Source of the DNA: Algoriphagus marincola DSM 16067
Lineage (GTDB): Bacteria; Bacteroidota; Bacteroidia; Cytophagales; Cyclobacteriaceae
Length of the DNA: 34,734 nt
Reading direction: 5' to 3'
NCBI RefSeq assembly: GCF_000429405.1
Contig: NZ_AUBU01000021.1
Location: 1 to 34,734, forward strand
The notes beneath the pieces were generated by a model that was not told the DNA's origin, made no database searches, and saw only the letters and a program-made list of their open reading frames with translations. Numbering within the stretch: the first letter of the stretch is position 1; every line of letters starts with the position of its first letter. The position numbers were made by a program, and so were the translations under genes. Shown piece after piece: positions 8,329 to 16,779 of the stretch.

Positions 8329-8353
8329 AGCCCGGTATAGTACCGGGCTTTTT
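8329..8353 (+). terminator. Rho-independent terminator after the secreted nuclease gene
   Basis: A perfect 9-bp stem, AGCCCGGTA, with loop TAG and complement TACCGGGCT (8329-8349), is followed by T residues to 8353. A-rich sequence precedes the stem, so it may also work in reverse. It lies 84 nt after the stop codon at 8245. Confidence 0.9.
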
Positions 8354-8615
8354 CTGTTTAGTCTGATCTAAACTCAAACTCAGTAGAAGAGGGAGTTCAA
8401 AGTAAGATCATATATTTTATTAGTTTGAAAGTTCTCCTAAACTTTCTGTTTTGAGTTGATTTTTTAAAAGAAGAGAATCAGTATTTCATATCTACTTATT
8501 TTTTCTTTTATTTAAGTAAGTTTTTGATTTACATTTAATTAGATGTTTTCCAAACCTTCCTTGAAAACCCTGATTTTTATGGTTTTAGGGAATTTCACAC
8601 TGAAAAATCAATCTT

Positions 8616-9740
8616 ATGCTTATACATTCTGATAAAAGTGAAAAAGTAAATGATCCCTTCCAAAAACCTGTAAAGGCTAATTCCCAAGCCAACGCTAAAA
8701 GCCCTTTTCAGTTTGTGGATAATCGATCTGAGACTATGCTTCAGAAAACTATGCAGCAAATGGCTGATAAGACTAAGGGCGATATGGATGATCAATTATT
8801 TAACCCTAAGCAAAAAATGAGGGAAAATTATGGTGTGTCCCAGTTCAAAAAGTCAGTTGGAATGAATGTGGGATCATCTGATTTGGTGAAACAGCCCAAT
8901 GATACCGGATTACCTAATCAACTCAAATCGGGAATAGAAAACCTTTCGGGTTATTCTATGGATGATGTGAAAGTACATTACAATTCCGGAAAACCTGCCC
9001 AACTTCAGGCCCATGCCTTTGCTCAGGGTACTGATATCCATTTGGCCTCAGGACAGGAGAAACATCTTGCCCATGAAGCATGGCATGTGGTGCAGCAGAA
9101 GCAGGGGAGGGTGAAGCCTACTTTGCAGATGAAAGGCGGAGTTTCTATAAATGATGACCATGGATTGGAAAGAGAAGCTGATTTAATGGGGCAGAAGGCT
9201 GAACAAAATGACGGTGATTTCCAAGATTCTCAGCTAATAGAAAATCCACGTTTGACTCACCTTTCCATTCAAAAGAAACAAATCATTCAGCTAGTGCTTT
9301 CTGAAGAGCAACTAATCGACTTCTACAATGAAAAATTGTATCAAGGAAAAATTCTTTCTGAAATTTTAGAGGAGAATGATTATTTGGATGATGATGAGAA
9401 AGAACAGCTAGGGACTTATTTTTACAATAGAGATAAGGATTTAGCAAAATCAAAAAGAGTGAAAGATGCATTAGATTCAATTGATAAGTCTACTAAAATG
9501 TCAAGGTGGGATTATGATGGAAAGACTTATCATTTGAATTTTACTACTGAGACCCACCATGTTACTGAGGAAGGAAATCCAAAAAAACATTATTTCTTTG
9601 AGGGAACAGGTGCTGATATCCAACCTAAGCAATGTACTCCTGAGGAAAGAGGTAGAAATAGTAAGGAAAGTAAATTCACATTTTCAAGTTTACCGGAGGA
9701 AGTTCGAGATTTTGTAAAGACTTATTGGTATAAGCTTTAG
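8616..9740 (+). CDS. eCIS-core (DUF4157) protein with unidentified C-terminal domain
   Basis: A 374-residue protein. Residues 30-60 carry the DNRSETMLQKTMQQMADKT linker common in this family. Residues about 97-175 form the DUF4157/eCIS-core domain: LPNQLKSGIENLSGYSMDDV, then HYNSGKPAQL, GTDIHLASGQ and the metallopeptidase-like HEAWHVVQQ (153-161), followed by GLEREADLMGQKA (183-195). The HExxH-like motif is HEAWH, with E185/E187 as possible further ligands. Proteins with this domain are often cargo or effectors of extracellular contractile injection systems. The C-terminal part (about 225-374), with polar helices and an H/W/Y-rich end, matches no family I know and could be the active cargo. 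No contractile-system genes are in the window. No signal peptide is present. Confidence 0.85.
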   Translation: MLIHSDKSEKVNDPFQKPVKANSQANAKSPFQFVDNRSETMLQKTMQQMADKTKGDMDDQLFNPKQKMRENYGVSQFKKSVGMNVGSSDLVKQPNDTGLPNQLKSGIENLSGYSMDDVKVHYNSGKPAQLQAHAFAQGTDIHLASGQEKHLAHEAWHVVQQKQGRVKPTLQMKGGVSINDDHGLEREADLMGQKAEQNDGDFQDSQLIENPRLTHLSIQKKQIIQLVLSEEQLIDFYNEKLYQGKILSEILEENDYLDDDEKEQLGTYFYNRDKDLAKSKRVKDALDSIDKSTKMSRWDYDGKTYHLNFTTETHHVTEEGNPKKHYFFEGTGADIQPKQCTPEERGRNSKESKFTFSSLPEEVRDFVKTYWYKL

Positions 9741-10106
9741 TCAAATCAGAATGGGTAATAGCAAAGCCAAACCCATCGGTAAAATGTCATTCCAGAGTAA
9801 TTCAATAAATGTGCTTGTATTTTTATCAGTAAATTAAAAAAATATCTGTAGTCCTACCATATAATCAGCGAACAAATGATGCAAAACCATCAAGTTGTGT
9901 GGAGCGGTAAGCCAAACCGAAGATACTTCGGTCAAAAACTTTTTGATTGACTCATAATTGCTTCAATTAACCCATCTTCGTATGATTGCGGATAATCATT
10001 ATTTAATTTTTCTGGGTAAAGCAATAGAAGGTTCTTGGCAAATTTCCCATTCCCTCCATTTGGAAGGGATATCGATCAGCATATGAACCTTACTGAGTTT
10101 TCAATC
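9741..10106. other. Intergenic region between convergent genes
   Basis: This 366-bp gap separates the eCIS-core gene from the convergent PepSY gene. It holds a small hairpin at 9916-9932 (ACCGAAG-ATA-CTTCGGT) that may help terminate transcription. On the minus strand, 10075-9932 is open for 47 codons and reads like protein (for example KNLLLLYPEKLNNDYPQSYE), but it follows a stop and has no early start codon. A decayed gene end or chance are both possible. Confidence 0.4.
9916..9932. terminator. Short hairpin between convergent genes
   Basis: ACCGAAG and CTTCGGT form a perfect 7-bp stem with an ATA loop. The downstream sequence CAAAAACTTTTTG gives a short T-run about nine bases after the stem, so it is a weak terminator candidate for the upstream plus-strand gene. 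Confidence 0.4.
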
Positions 10107-11393
10107 TCAACTCAGATCCCTGATCTTTTTCACAAAAATATACCAAGTCAAGAAACCCAATCCTCCAAGTATAGCTGTTACTAATACAAAAGAGTGCCAA
10201 GAAAGAGAATATCTTACCAGCATAAAGGAATACATAAAACCAAAAACGGTAATTGCTATCCCCCAATTGAGATACTTCCAAAAGCCCAAAGTCTCAGCTG
10301 AAAGATTTTTTGCCTTTTTCGCCTGTCGGTTCAAGGCAATCCAAATCCCTGTAAGAATCAATCCAGAGAGTGAAAGTCCAGCCACAAACCAGATGATTTT
10401 GGTAATCAAACCGCCCCAATTACCAAAATGTAAAGGATCTGCAATATCATTTAAATACATTACAGTTGGTATTTGAGTTGCCTTCTGAACCTCCAACACT
10501 TCGTAGGTAGAAGGATCCACATAGACTCTGTTTGAACGTTTTCTTACCAACGGAACATTGCTTTTGCCGCGGATATAAATAGGATTTTCCAAGGAATTGG
10601 TTGGGACAATGCCACCGATTCGAAGTTCGGGAATTTGAGCTAAAGCTTTCCTTGCCGCCAAATCGTAATCCAGTGTGAAAGAAAAGGCAATTTCATGCTG
10701 GGGATTCATACTTTTCTTTTCCAACTTGGGTGCAGGTGGATTAGAAATGCCAGATACGTTTGCAATATTGGTTCGCTCTGTGAAATACCAAATTCCAGTG
10801 ATCGAAAATAGCAGGGCAAAAGGTAGGGACCATAAACCTACCACGCGATGAAGACTGCGGAAAAACACCAAAGGATTTGTACCGGATTTGAAATCCATAA
10901 ACTTCTTCCACCATTTTTTATAAAAAACCAGTGCAGTCGCCACGGTGGCCAACAAGAAAAAAGCAAAAACAAGAACTATGAAGTACCCTACTTGATAGAA
11001 AGGAATGAACAGGTAATAATGAAAATCCCTGAAAAATCGCTGAAAAGTCACCGTCGTGCTTCCTCTGACTTCGCCTTTGTAAGCATCCACAAAGACATAA
11101 TGTCGCTGATCTCCTACTTCTACATAGGCTATATCATTCAGATAGGATTCCTCCGGCATCAACCAATAGGTCAATTTTCCAGAAGGAAAAGCCTCTCCAA
11201 CCGCCCGGGCGAGTTCATTATAATGAACTCGTTCTCCTACCTTTTCTGCCCGCAGTCCGGGATAAAAAAGCCAGTCCATTTCATTGCTCAGAGTAGCTAG
11301 GGTACCAGAAAAGCATACTATAAAAAATAGTATGCTTAACTTGATACCTATCCAGCTATGAATCTGAAAAAAAGATTTTTTATTCAGTTTCAC
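10107..11393 (-). CDS. PepSY-associated transmembrane protein (probable siderophore-iron reductase type)
   Basis: A 428-residue inner-membrane protein of the PepSY-TM family. Predicted helices are at about 17-35, 134-157, 184-204 and three more in the last 100 residues. Conserved histidines lie at or near helix ends: H12 in IHSWIG, H125 in FRDFHYYLF and H182 in SLHRVVGLW. Between helices 1 and 2 is a periplasmic PepSY-like segment (about 50-120). Family members are encoded beside TonB receptors and are thought to reduce or release ferric iron from siderophores in the periplasm. The gene starts 21 nt after the receptor gene ends, so the two form one iron-uptake operon. Confidence 0.88.
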   Translation of the reverse strand: MKLNKKSFFQIHSWIGIKLSILFFIVCFSGTLATLSNEMDWLFYPGLRAEKVGERVHYNELARAVGEAFPSGKLTYWLMPEESYLNDIAYVEVGDQRHYVFVDAYKGEVRGSTTVTFQRFFRDFHYYLFIPFYQVGYFIVLVFAFFLLATVATALVFYKKWWKKFMDFKSGTNPLVFFRSLHRVVGLWSLPFALLFSITGIWYFTERTNIANVSGISNPPAPKLEKKSMNPQHEIAFSFTLDYDLAARKALAQIPELRIGGIVPTNSLENPIYIRGKSNVPLVRKRSNRVYVDPSTYEVLEVQKATQIPTVMYLNDIADPLHFGNWGGLITKIIWFVAGLSLSGLILTGIWIALNRQAKKAKNLSAETLGFWKYLNWGIAITVFGFMYSFMLVRYSLSWHSFVLVTAILGGLGFLTWYIFVKKIRDLS

Positions 11394-11414
11394 TTAGGAA
11401 TATGTTTTATTGTT

Positions 11415-13880
11415 TTAGAAAGTATAAGATACCGTAGTCATGATATTTCGGGGTGCTCCAGGGAAAGCCCGGATCACGTCATAGCCACCTACCCAATGCG
11501 TTTTATCAGTCAGGTTATTCACATTTACCTGAAACTGCACCTTATCTATCTTGTAGTAAAGAGCTGCATCGATGATTCCGTAAGAAGGAAATACATCAGG
11601 CCGCTCAGAGGAAACGATCGACCCAAAACGATCTGACACATAATTATATCCAAGACCAATACCCAAACCGTTCAGTGAACCATTTTCAAAGATATACTTG
11701 GACCAAAAGTTTGCTGTATTTCGCGGCGCATTGGGTTTTTGTCTTCCTATGACACTCTCATCATCTGCTTGGGTAATTTTGGCATCGTTGAAGGCATATC
11801 CAGCTACGATAGACCAATTGGGAAGAATATTTCCCGTCACATTCAATTCTACGCCCTGGGACTCTTCCTCACCAAGCTGAACAAGGCGCTCCGGATTATT
11901 GGGATCATTGGCATTGTAAAGACCGCCTCGTTCCACGATTTGATATAGAGATAGGGTCGCGCTTACACGCTTGTTGAACCATTCACTTTTGGCTCCTACT
12001 TCAAACATCTCACTGGTCAATGGGTCAAAAGGCCCTCCTGCTTCAGGATTGATGATTCCCGCTGCCCCTTGTGGCTGGTACCCCTGTACCCAAGTACCAT
12101 AAAAGTTGATAGTTGGATTGAGGGTGTAGACTAAGCCTACTCTTGGGAGCAGGGCTTGCTGATCCACTTTTTCCTCTGCTGGGCTGTTGTAGTTTAGATA
12201 GTCTGTGAAGTATTCCTGTCTCAAGCCAAGTAATACCTTCAAAGGTCCAATTTCTGATTGATTCTGGAGGTATATTCCATGTGACTGCTGAAGAAATTGA
12301 TTGAAAGTCACTGTATTGTAAATGTAATTACTCATATCCCTCATCCCGTTCGCAGTAGGAGAAGTAAGGTCAAAATGAGCTACATTAGTAGCCGGATTTC
12401 CATTGGCATCCAAGGCATAGTTGTCAATATTGGCAGGATTAAAGCCATTGGTTGCAGTTCCATTTTTCAGCAAATAAGATCGGGCTTCAAGCTGAGATCC
12501 ACCCGGTAATTGTTCCTGTCGGAAGTAATCATATCCGATCAAAGCTGTGTTTTTGATACTTCCGATCTGATAATCCGCATTGATATAGTTGTTGATGGCA
12601 TTGTTATTCCAAGATCTTTTTCGGATAAAAACCCGCATGGCCACCTTGGTTTCATCAAATGATCCATCAGCCAAAGAAGCGAATCGATTGGAAGTTCTAT
12701 GCTCCAACAAATCCTCCGTGTAGGACGAAAGTTGGTAAGTACTGTTGAAACTTATTTTATCCGAGAAATTATGTCTTAAAGAGACCGTCGTATTGATCGT
12801 CGTTTCGTCTAAGAAATCATTTACCGCACTCAGCGAAGTGGTAATGGGAGTAGTAAAAAGATCTCTATTTCCAAAAGCAGCCTGACCACGGTCCAATCTT
12901 CCTTTGGAGTCCTGATATACGATATCAAAATTCAAGCTTGTGTTTTCACTGGGCAAAAATGCAAATGAAGGAGCTATGACTAGGTTTCGGCTAAATTGGA
13001 GATCTCTGAAGCCATCTGAGTTTTCGAAGCCAAGATTTAATCTATACAGCAGTTTTTTATCTTCAGTCATGGCGCCGGTAAAGTCTGCCAATGTTCTCAG
13101 GGTATTGAAGCTACCGACCGAAGCTGAGATAGATTTACGGGATTCGGCCAAGGGTTTTTTAGTTACCCGGTTGATAGAACCGCCCGGGGAGGCATTCCCA
13201 AATAGTGCAGATACAGGGCCTTTGATTACTTCAACCCGCTCGATGTGTGGAATGAGTTGGGGCTTCCAAAAGCTTGTAAAAGTCCGCATTCCATTTAGAA
13301 GTGTTCCGAAATTCCGCTGTCCCTGAACCCGAAAACCACGAATCGTGATATCATTGTAAAAGCTAAATTGATTCACACCCGCCACATTTTTGACGACATC
13401 ATTGACCGTAAAAGCCACCTGATCCAGCATTAATTCCTTGGTAACGAAATTGATCGAAGCAGGTACATCCTTTACCATGGAGGCTGTTTTCGTACCAGAG
13501 AAAGTCTCCTTATTATCATAGCCGATCTCGCGTCTTCCAGTGATTTCTACCGTTTGAAGCCCCTGCAAGACTTCCTGCAGGCTAAAAGAAATTTCCACTG
13601 TCCCTCCTGAATTGATTGTTACCGTTTGTGAAACTGCTTCAAAACCAATAGAGGAAGCAGTCACAGTAAACTGTCCATCGGAAAGTCCCAAGATCTCAAA
13701 ACTTCCTGAAGCTGTACTGACGGCACCTTTTGAGGTGCCTTTTACGCTGATATTGGCAAATTCAATGGGGTTTCCATCTTGGTTTGTGACCAAGCCCTTA
13801 ATTTTTCCGCTTTGTCCGAATACACTCCAAGAGGAAATGCAGAAGATAATCAAGAAAGAGAATCGTATATGTTTGCTCAT
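11415..13880 (-). CDS. TonB-dependent siderophore receptor
   Basis: An 821-residue outer-membrane receptor. A signal peptide ends at about residue 22 (SVFGQ). Residues 25-105 are a carboxypeptidase-regulatory-like beta-sandwich (KIKGLVTNQDGNPIEFANIS). The plug domain follows at about 130-245 (NDVVKNVAGVNQF, DITIRGFRVQGQ, RVEVIKGPVSALFGNASPGG), then a 22-strand-type barrel ending in the aromatic NIMTTVSYTF. The plug motif pattern is that of ferric-siderophore receptors. Length is normal. It is cotranscribed with the PepSY membrane protein gene and has a promoter at 13912-13919 flanked by possible iron-responsive operator sites. Confidence 0.93.
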   Translation of the reverse strand: MSKHIRFSFLIIFCISSWSVFGQSGKIKGLVTNQDGNPIEFANISVKGTSKGAVSTASGSFEILGLSDGQFTVTASSIGFEAVSQTVTINSGGTVEISFSLQEVLQGLQTVEITGRREIGYDNKETFSGTKTASMVKDVPASINFVTKELMLDQVAFTVNDVVKNVAGVNQFSFYNDITIRGFRVQGQRNFGTLLNGMRTFTSFWKPQLIPHIERVEVIKGPVSALFGNASPGGSINRVTKKPLAESRKSISASVGSFNTLRTLADFTGAMTEDKKLLYRLNLGFENSDGFRDLQFSRNLVIAPSFAFLPSENTSLNFDIVYQDSKGRLDRGQAAFGNRDLFTTPITTSLSAVNDFLDETTINTTVSLRHNFSDKISFNSTYQLSSYTEDLLEHRTSNRFASLADGSFDETKVAMRVFIRKRSWNNNAINNYINADYQIGSIKNTALIGYDYFRQEQLPGGSQLEARSYLLKNGTATNGFNPANIDNYALDANGNPATNVAHFDLTSPTANGMRDMSNYIYNTVTFNQFLQQSHGIYLQNQSEIGPLKVLLGLRQEYFTDYLNYNSPAEEKVDQQALLPRVGLVYTLNPTINFYGTWVQGYQPQGAAGIINPEAGGPFDPLTSEMFEVGAKSEWFNKRVSATLSLYQIVERGGLYNANDPNNPERLVQLGEEESQGVELNVTGNILPNWSIVAGYAFNDAKITQADDESVIGRQKPNAPRNTANFWSKYIFENGSLNGLGIGLGYNYVSDRFGSIVSSERPDVFPSYGIIDAALYYKIDKVQFQVNVNNLTDKTHWVGGYDVIRAFPGAPRNIMTTVSYTF

Positions 13881-13911
13881 TACTTTTATTTAGATTGATT
13901 TTAAACAATGG

Positions 13912-13919
13912 CAAAGATA
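13912..13919 (-). promoter_or_regulatory. Promoter -7 element for the siderophore receptor operon
   Basis: On the minus strand the bases read TATCTTTG, a perfect TAnnTTTG element. A TTG about 19 bp upstream (near 13938) fits the -33 element. Transcription would start near 13905, giving a leader of about 25 nt. Confidence 0.55.
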
Positions 13920-13948
13920 AATGAGTGGAAGAATACAATCCAAGATTT

Positions 13949-13967
13949 ATTTAGATTATTTCTAAAT
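13949..13967. promoter_or_regulatory. 19-bp dyad upstream of the receptor promoter, possible Fur-type operator
   Basis: ATTTAGA-TTATT-TCTAAAT is a perfect 7-bp inverted repeat with a 5-bp spacer, just upstream of the -33 element. A degenerate copy of it, ATTTAGATTGATTTTAAAC, lies at 13888-13906, on the other side of the -7 element. A 7-5-7 style AT-rich dyad at an iron-uptake promoter suggests a Fur-family repressor site. The assignment is inferred from position and shape. Confidence 0.5.
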
Positions 13968-14086
13968 TAATTTTGGTAAGAAAAGAGATTGCTGATTGGG
14001 GTATTTCTTAATCATTTGAAGGGTTTTGTGCCAAAAGCTGGCTCAACTACTTGTATTTAAATAAGTTGGTAATTACGATGACTTAT

Positions 14087-14094
14087 TAATTTTG
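14087..14094 (+). promoter_or_regulatory. Promoter -7 element for the serine hydrolase gene
   Basis: TAATTTTG matches TAnnTTTG, and TTG at 14066-14068 lies 21 bp upstream as a -33 candidate. Further down, inside the leader, GGTCGT (14130-14135) and ACGACC (14148-14153) form a perfect 6-bp inverted repeat that ends 14 bp before the chosen ATG. It could be an operator or a hairpin affecting translation. Confidence 0.45.
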
Positions 14095-14167
14095 GAAGCA
14101 TCCAAAAAACGAAGAAGGGTTAAACTTTCGGTCGTGAAATCAGTCTAACGACCAAAATGGATTGATT

Positions 14168-15268
14168 ATGAGACATATATTTTTTCTGGTTATTGCTTCT
14201 TTTCTCTTTTCCTGTGAAGTGGGTGGTGAGGAGATTTCTAATACTACAGAAGGTCATGTATCTTATTTTCCACCCTTGAATTCTCAGGATTGGGAACGTA
14301 TTTCTCCATCCGAATTAAATTGGAACCTATCCCAGCTTGATCAATTATTGGAATATTTAGAACGGAATAATACCCGAGCATTTATTATCCTGAAGGATGG
14401 AAAAATCATAGTTGAGGAGTATTTCGGTAATACTATTTTAGGTACAGCACCTTTTGATCAAAACTCCCAGTGGTACTGGGCTTCTGCCGGAAAAACAATC
14501 ACAGCCACTTTAGTGGGTATTGCTCAAGAGGAGGGATTTTTAAATATTAACAAGCCATCAGCTGACTATCTCGGTAGTGGTTGGACCAGCTTAGATTCCG
14601 AAAAAGAACAATTGATCACCGTACGGAATCAATTGACCATGACTACTGGCTTATCCTTTGAGGTACCGGACCTAAATTGTACTCTCCCTATCTGTTTGTC
14701 CTATAAATCTGATGCTGGCCAACAGTGGTTTTATCATAATGCGCCTTACACACTTCTTGAAAAGGTGATTGAAAATGCCACTGGAAATAGCTTAAATGAA
14801 TATACTAACCTGGCCCTCAAATCTAAAATTGGAATGAATGGACAATGGATATCCCAGGGATATAATAATGTGTATTGGAGCACGGCTAGAGATATGGCAC
14901 GATTTGGACTGTTGATCCTCAATGAAGGAAAATGGGGCGATAAAGAGGTGATTTCTGATGCGGATTATTACCGGGAGATGATTTCAAGCTCCCAAAACTT
15001 AAACCTCTCTTACGGGTATTTATGGTGGCTAAATGGAAAAGAATCCATTATTTGGCCAGGAATTTCCAACTCGTTTGCTACCCAACTATCGGATGCTGCA
15101 ACTGATGATTTATATGCGGGGATGGGTAAAAATGGCCAATTTGTCGAAATTGTTCCAAGTCAAAATCTTGTAGTCATCAGACTTGGAGAGGCCCCGGATG
15201 ACTCATTGGTGCCCATTTCATTTCATAACGAAATGTGGGAAAAATTGGGTTTAGTTTTGAAAAAGTGA
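14168..15268 (+). CDS. Serine hydrolase, beta-lactamase/class C fold, lipoprotein
   Basis: A lipoprotein of 366 residues. I prefer ATG at 14168 over the in-frame TTG at 14162, because the former gives a clean signal MRHIFFLVIASFLFSC with lipobox cysteine at residue 16. The catalytic serine motif SxxK is S106-A-G-K109 (in WASAGKTITATLVG). The second motif YxN is Y189-H-N191. Enzymes of this fold act as esterases, D-amino peptidases or penicillin-binding-like hydrolases in the periplasm or on the outer membrane. True antibiotic hydrolysis is not implied. The gene is monocistronic, divergent from the iron operon, with its own promoter at 14087. Confidence 0.88.
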   Translation: MRHIFFLVIASFLFSCEVGGEEISNTTEGHVSYFPPLNSQDWERISPSELNWNLSQLDQLLEYLERNNTRAFIILKDGKIIVEEYFGNTILGTAPFDQNSQWYWASAGKTITATLVGIAQEEGFLNINKPSADYLGSGWTSLDSEKEQLITVRNQLTMTTGLSFEVPDLNCTLPICLSYKSDAGQQWFYHNAPYTLLEKVIENATGNSLNEYTNLALKSKIGMNGQWISQGYNNVYWSTARDMARFGLLILNEGKWGDKEVISDADYYREMISSSQNLNLSYGYLWWLNGKESIIWPGISNSFATQLSDAATDDLYAGMGKNGQFVEIVPSQNLVVIRLGEAPDDSLVPISFHNEMWEKLGLVLKK

Positions 15269-15722
15269 TTGGGGTTTTAGCTTTTGAAAAATTATTGGAT
15301 ATAATTTCAGTTAGGCCGTTTTCGATTAGTCTAGAGATTCTGAAGTATTGAATTCAGTGATCCACAATTTGAAATACTTTTATCCTTCCTTCGAGCATGT
15401 TAGTTAATCAGCGTTTTAACCTATGTTTTGAGTAAAGTCAATAGTAGGGCTACTTATTCCTTGTTCAACTTCATAAGTTTAATTATACCACTTGGAAATT
15501 TTTAACGAAGAAGGTATTTAAAATTCAATTTTTTTAATCAAATTGCATGTAAGGTTCAGATTTTCAGGTAAGTAATGTAGGAATTGTTTTTTCAAGAGCC
15601 TTAATAGTCTTGAATATTTTGAATTCTGATCATCTTTTTAAACCTCACCAATTTTTTGGAGCATGTTTATCCTAGACAGATTAAAGATGTAATGAGAGTA
15701 CTCTTTTTAAAACTGTATTTTT
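15269..15722. other. Intergenic region without identifiable feature
   Basis: This is 454 bp of AT-rich sequence between two plus-strand genes. I see no long open frame with coding character, no strong hairpin and no clean TAnnTTTG element close to the next start codon. The promoter of the following three-gene operon must lie here but could not be placed. Confidence 0.5.
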
Positions 15723-16523
15723 ATGGAACAGATAAAGCAAAAAAATGACACCCATGTTGTTTCGTATCTTACTTTACGTAGGCTGATTGGTATTTTAGGA
15801 ATGGCCTTACCTTTCGCATGTTGGATAGCCAATGCTATTGTCAATAAATTTGATTTATTGAATAATGAGAATCTAGCGATTTTAAATCCAGGTGCCAGTT
15901 ATCAAGCTCAACGCAACCTAAAGGAAAGTATAAGTCATTTTTATTATACGGCATCAGCCCCGATGTTTATTGGAATTCTCATCACTGTTGCAATTTTTTT
16001 ATTTTGTTATTCAGGCTACGAACCAAGGGAGGATGATAAATACAAATGGATCACAGACAAACTTGTTACCACATTGGCTGGCATCGCAGCTTTGGGAATA
16101 GTCATTTTTCCAACCTCCTCTTGTGAGGTAATAATAGACAACTTCTTCATTTTTAGAGCAAGTAAAATAATTGGGCTTATTCATTTGATCTTTGCAGCTG
16201 CCTTTTTTATCCTGATGGCACTTCTTTGTTTGGTGAATTTTAGAAGACAAGGAGATAAAGGACCTTTTGGAGAAGGTGAGTATGATAGCCTCTATCGTTT
16301 TTGCGGAGCTGCAATTCTTATCAGTATTGGGATTGTTTTTATCTATGGTAGCTTTCTCAAGGATATTGTCAACTTAGACCTCCCCGTTACTTTTATTTTC
16401 GAGACTGTTGCGCTTATTTCCTTTGGGGTTGCATGGCTTTTTAAAGGGAAATTATACGAAACGAATTTTATTCTGAATACTAAAAAAATGTTTAAATCAA
16501 TCTCTCCTTCCTCAAATGAATAA
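15723..16523 (+). CDS. Six-helix integral membrane protein, DUF998-like
   Basis: A 266-residue inner-membrane protein with six hydrophobic helices at about 21-41, 77-97, 110-130, 145-168, 190-209 and 215-236. The first loop (42-75) is polar and would be periplasmic. The arrangement RRLIGILGMALPFACWIAN, a long first loop, HFYYTASAPMFIGILI and the later VGWL-like last helix resemble DUF998-type proteins, but I cannot confirm the family by eye. Function is unknown. Its 3' end overlaps the next gene by 8 nt, so it heads a three-gene operon with a small acidic-fold protein and an envelope protein. Confidence 0.75.
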   Translation: MEQIKQKNDTHVVSYLTLRRLIGILGMALPFACWIANAIVNKFDLLNNENLAILNPGASYQAQRNLKESISHFYYTASAPMFIGILITVAIFLFCYSGYEPREDDKYKWITDKLVTTLAGIAALGIVIFPTSSCEVIIDNFFIFRASKIIGLIHLIFAAAFFILMALLCLVNFRRQGDKGPFGEGEYDSLYRFCGAAILISIGIVFIYGSFLKDIVNLDLPVTFIFETVALISFGVAWLFKGKLYETNFILNTKKMFKSISPSSNE

Positions 16524-16779
16524 TGAAATCCAAAACACAGTAATCACTGTTATCGCTGCAATTGCCGGAATAAATCCGCAACAAGTTGAACTGGAATACA
16601 AGATTTCAGGACCACCATTAAAAATATCCAATCCAGATATAACCTACTTAGCTATGGCATTAAGGGCAATTGTCAAATCTTCAAATAGTGGAAAAACGCT
16701 TAAGAAGAGAGAACTGACAAAATCAGGAATTACAGTAAAGCAAATAGTGGAACTTATGGAAACCAAGCTAAAACCATGA
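16516..16779 (+). CDS. Small conserved protein, possible acyl-carrier-like fold without attachment serine
   Basis: An 87-residue protein starting inside the end of the membrane-protein gene (8-nt overlap) and ending in an ATGA overlap with the next gene. I do not recognise a named family. The order of elements resembles an acyl carrier protein: helix I VITVIAAIAGINPQQVELEYKI, a loop, helix II DITYLAMALRAIVKSS and a last helix introduced by ITVKQIVELMETK (72-84). The DSL phosphopantetheine motif is absent; the corresponding region reads NPDITYL. The ACP resemblance is a guess from helix pattern. Translational coupling at both ends indicates a role with its neighbours. Confidence 0.7.
   Translation: MNNEIQNTVITVIAAIAGINPQQVELEYKISGPPLKISNPDITYLAMALRAIVKSSNSGKTLKKRELTKSGITVKQIVELMETKLKP

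Noticed and set aside
9991..10003. GATAATCATTATT, similar to the core of an E. coli Fur box
   Set aside because: It lies between the 3' ends of two convergent genes, not at a promoter, and the arms extend poorly. Chance in AT-rich sequence is likely.
9932..10075. 47-codon minus-strand frame reading KNLLLLYPEKLNNDYPQSYE
   Set aside because: It is preceded by a stop and has no early start codon. Its length is not exceptional for this base composition, so it is only mentioned as a possible relic.
11358..13893. Plus-strand open frames opposite the TonB receptor gene
   Set aside because: They are antisense to a full-length, well-recognised receptor and show no coding character of their own.
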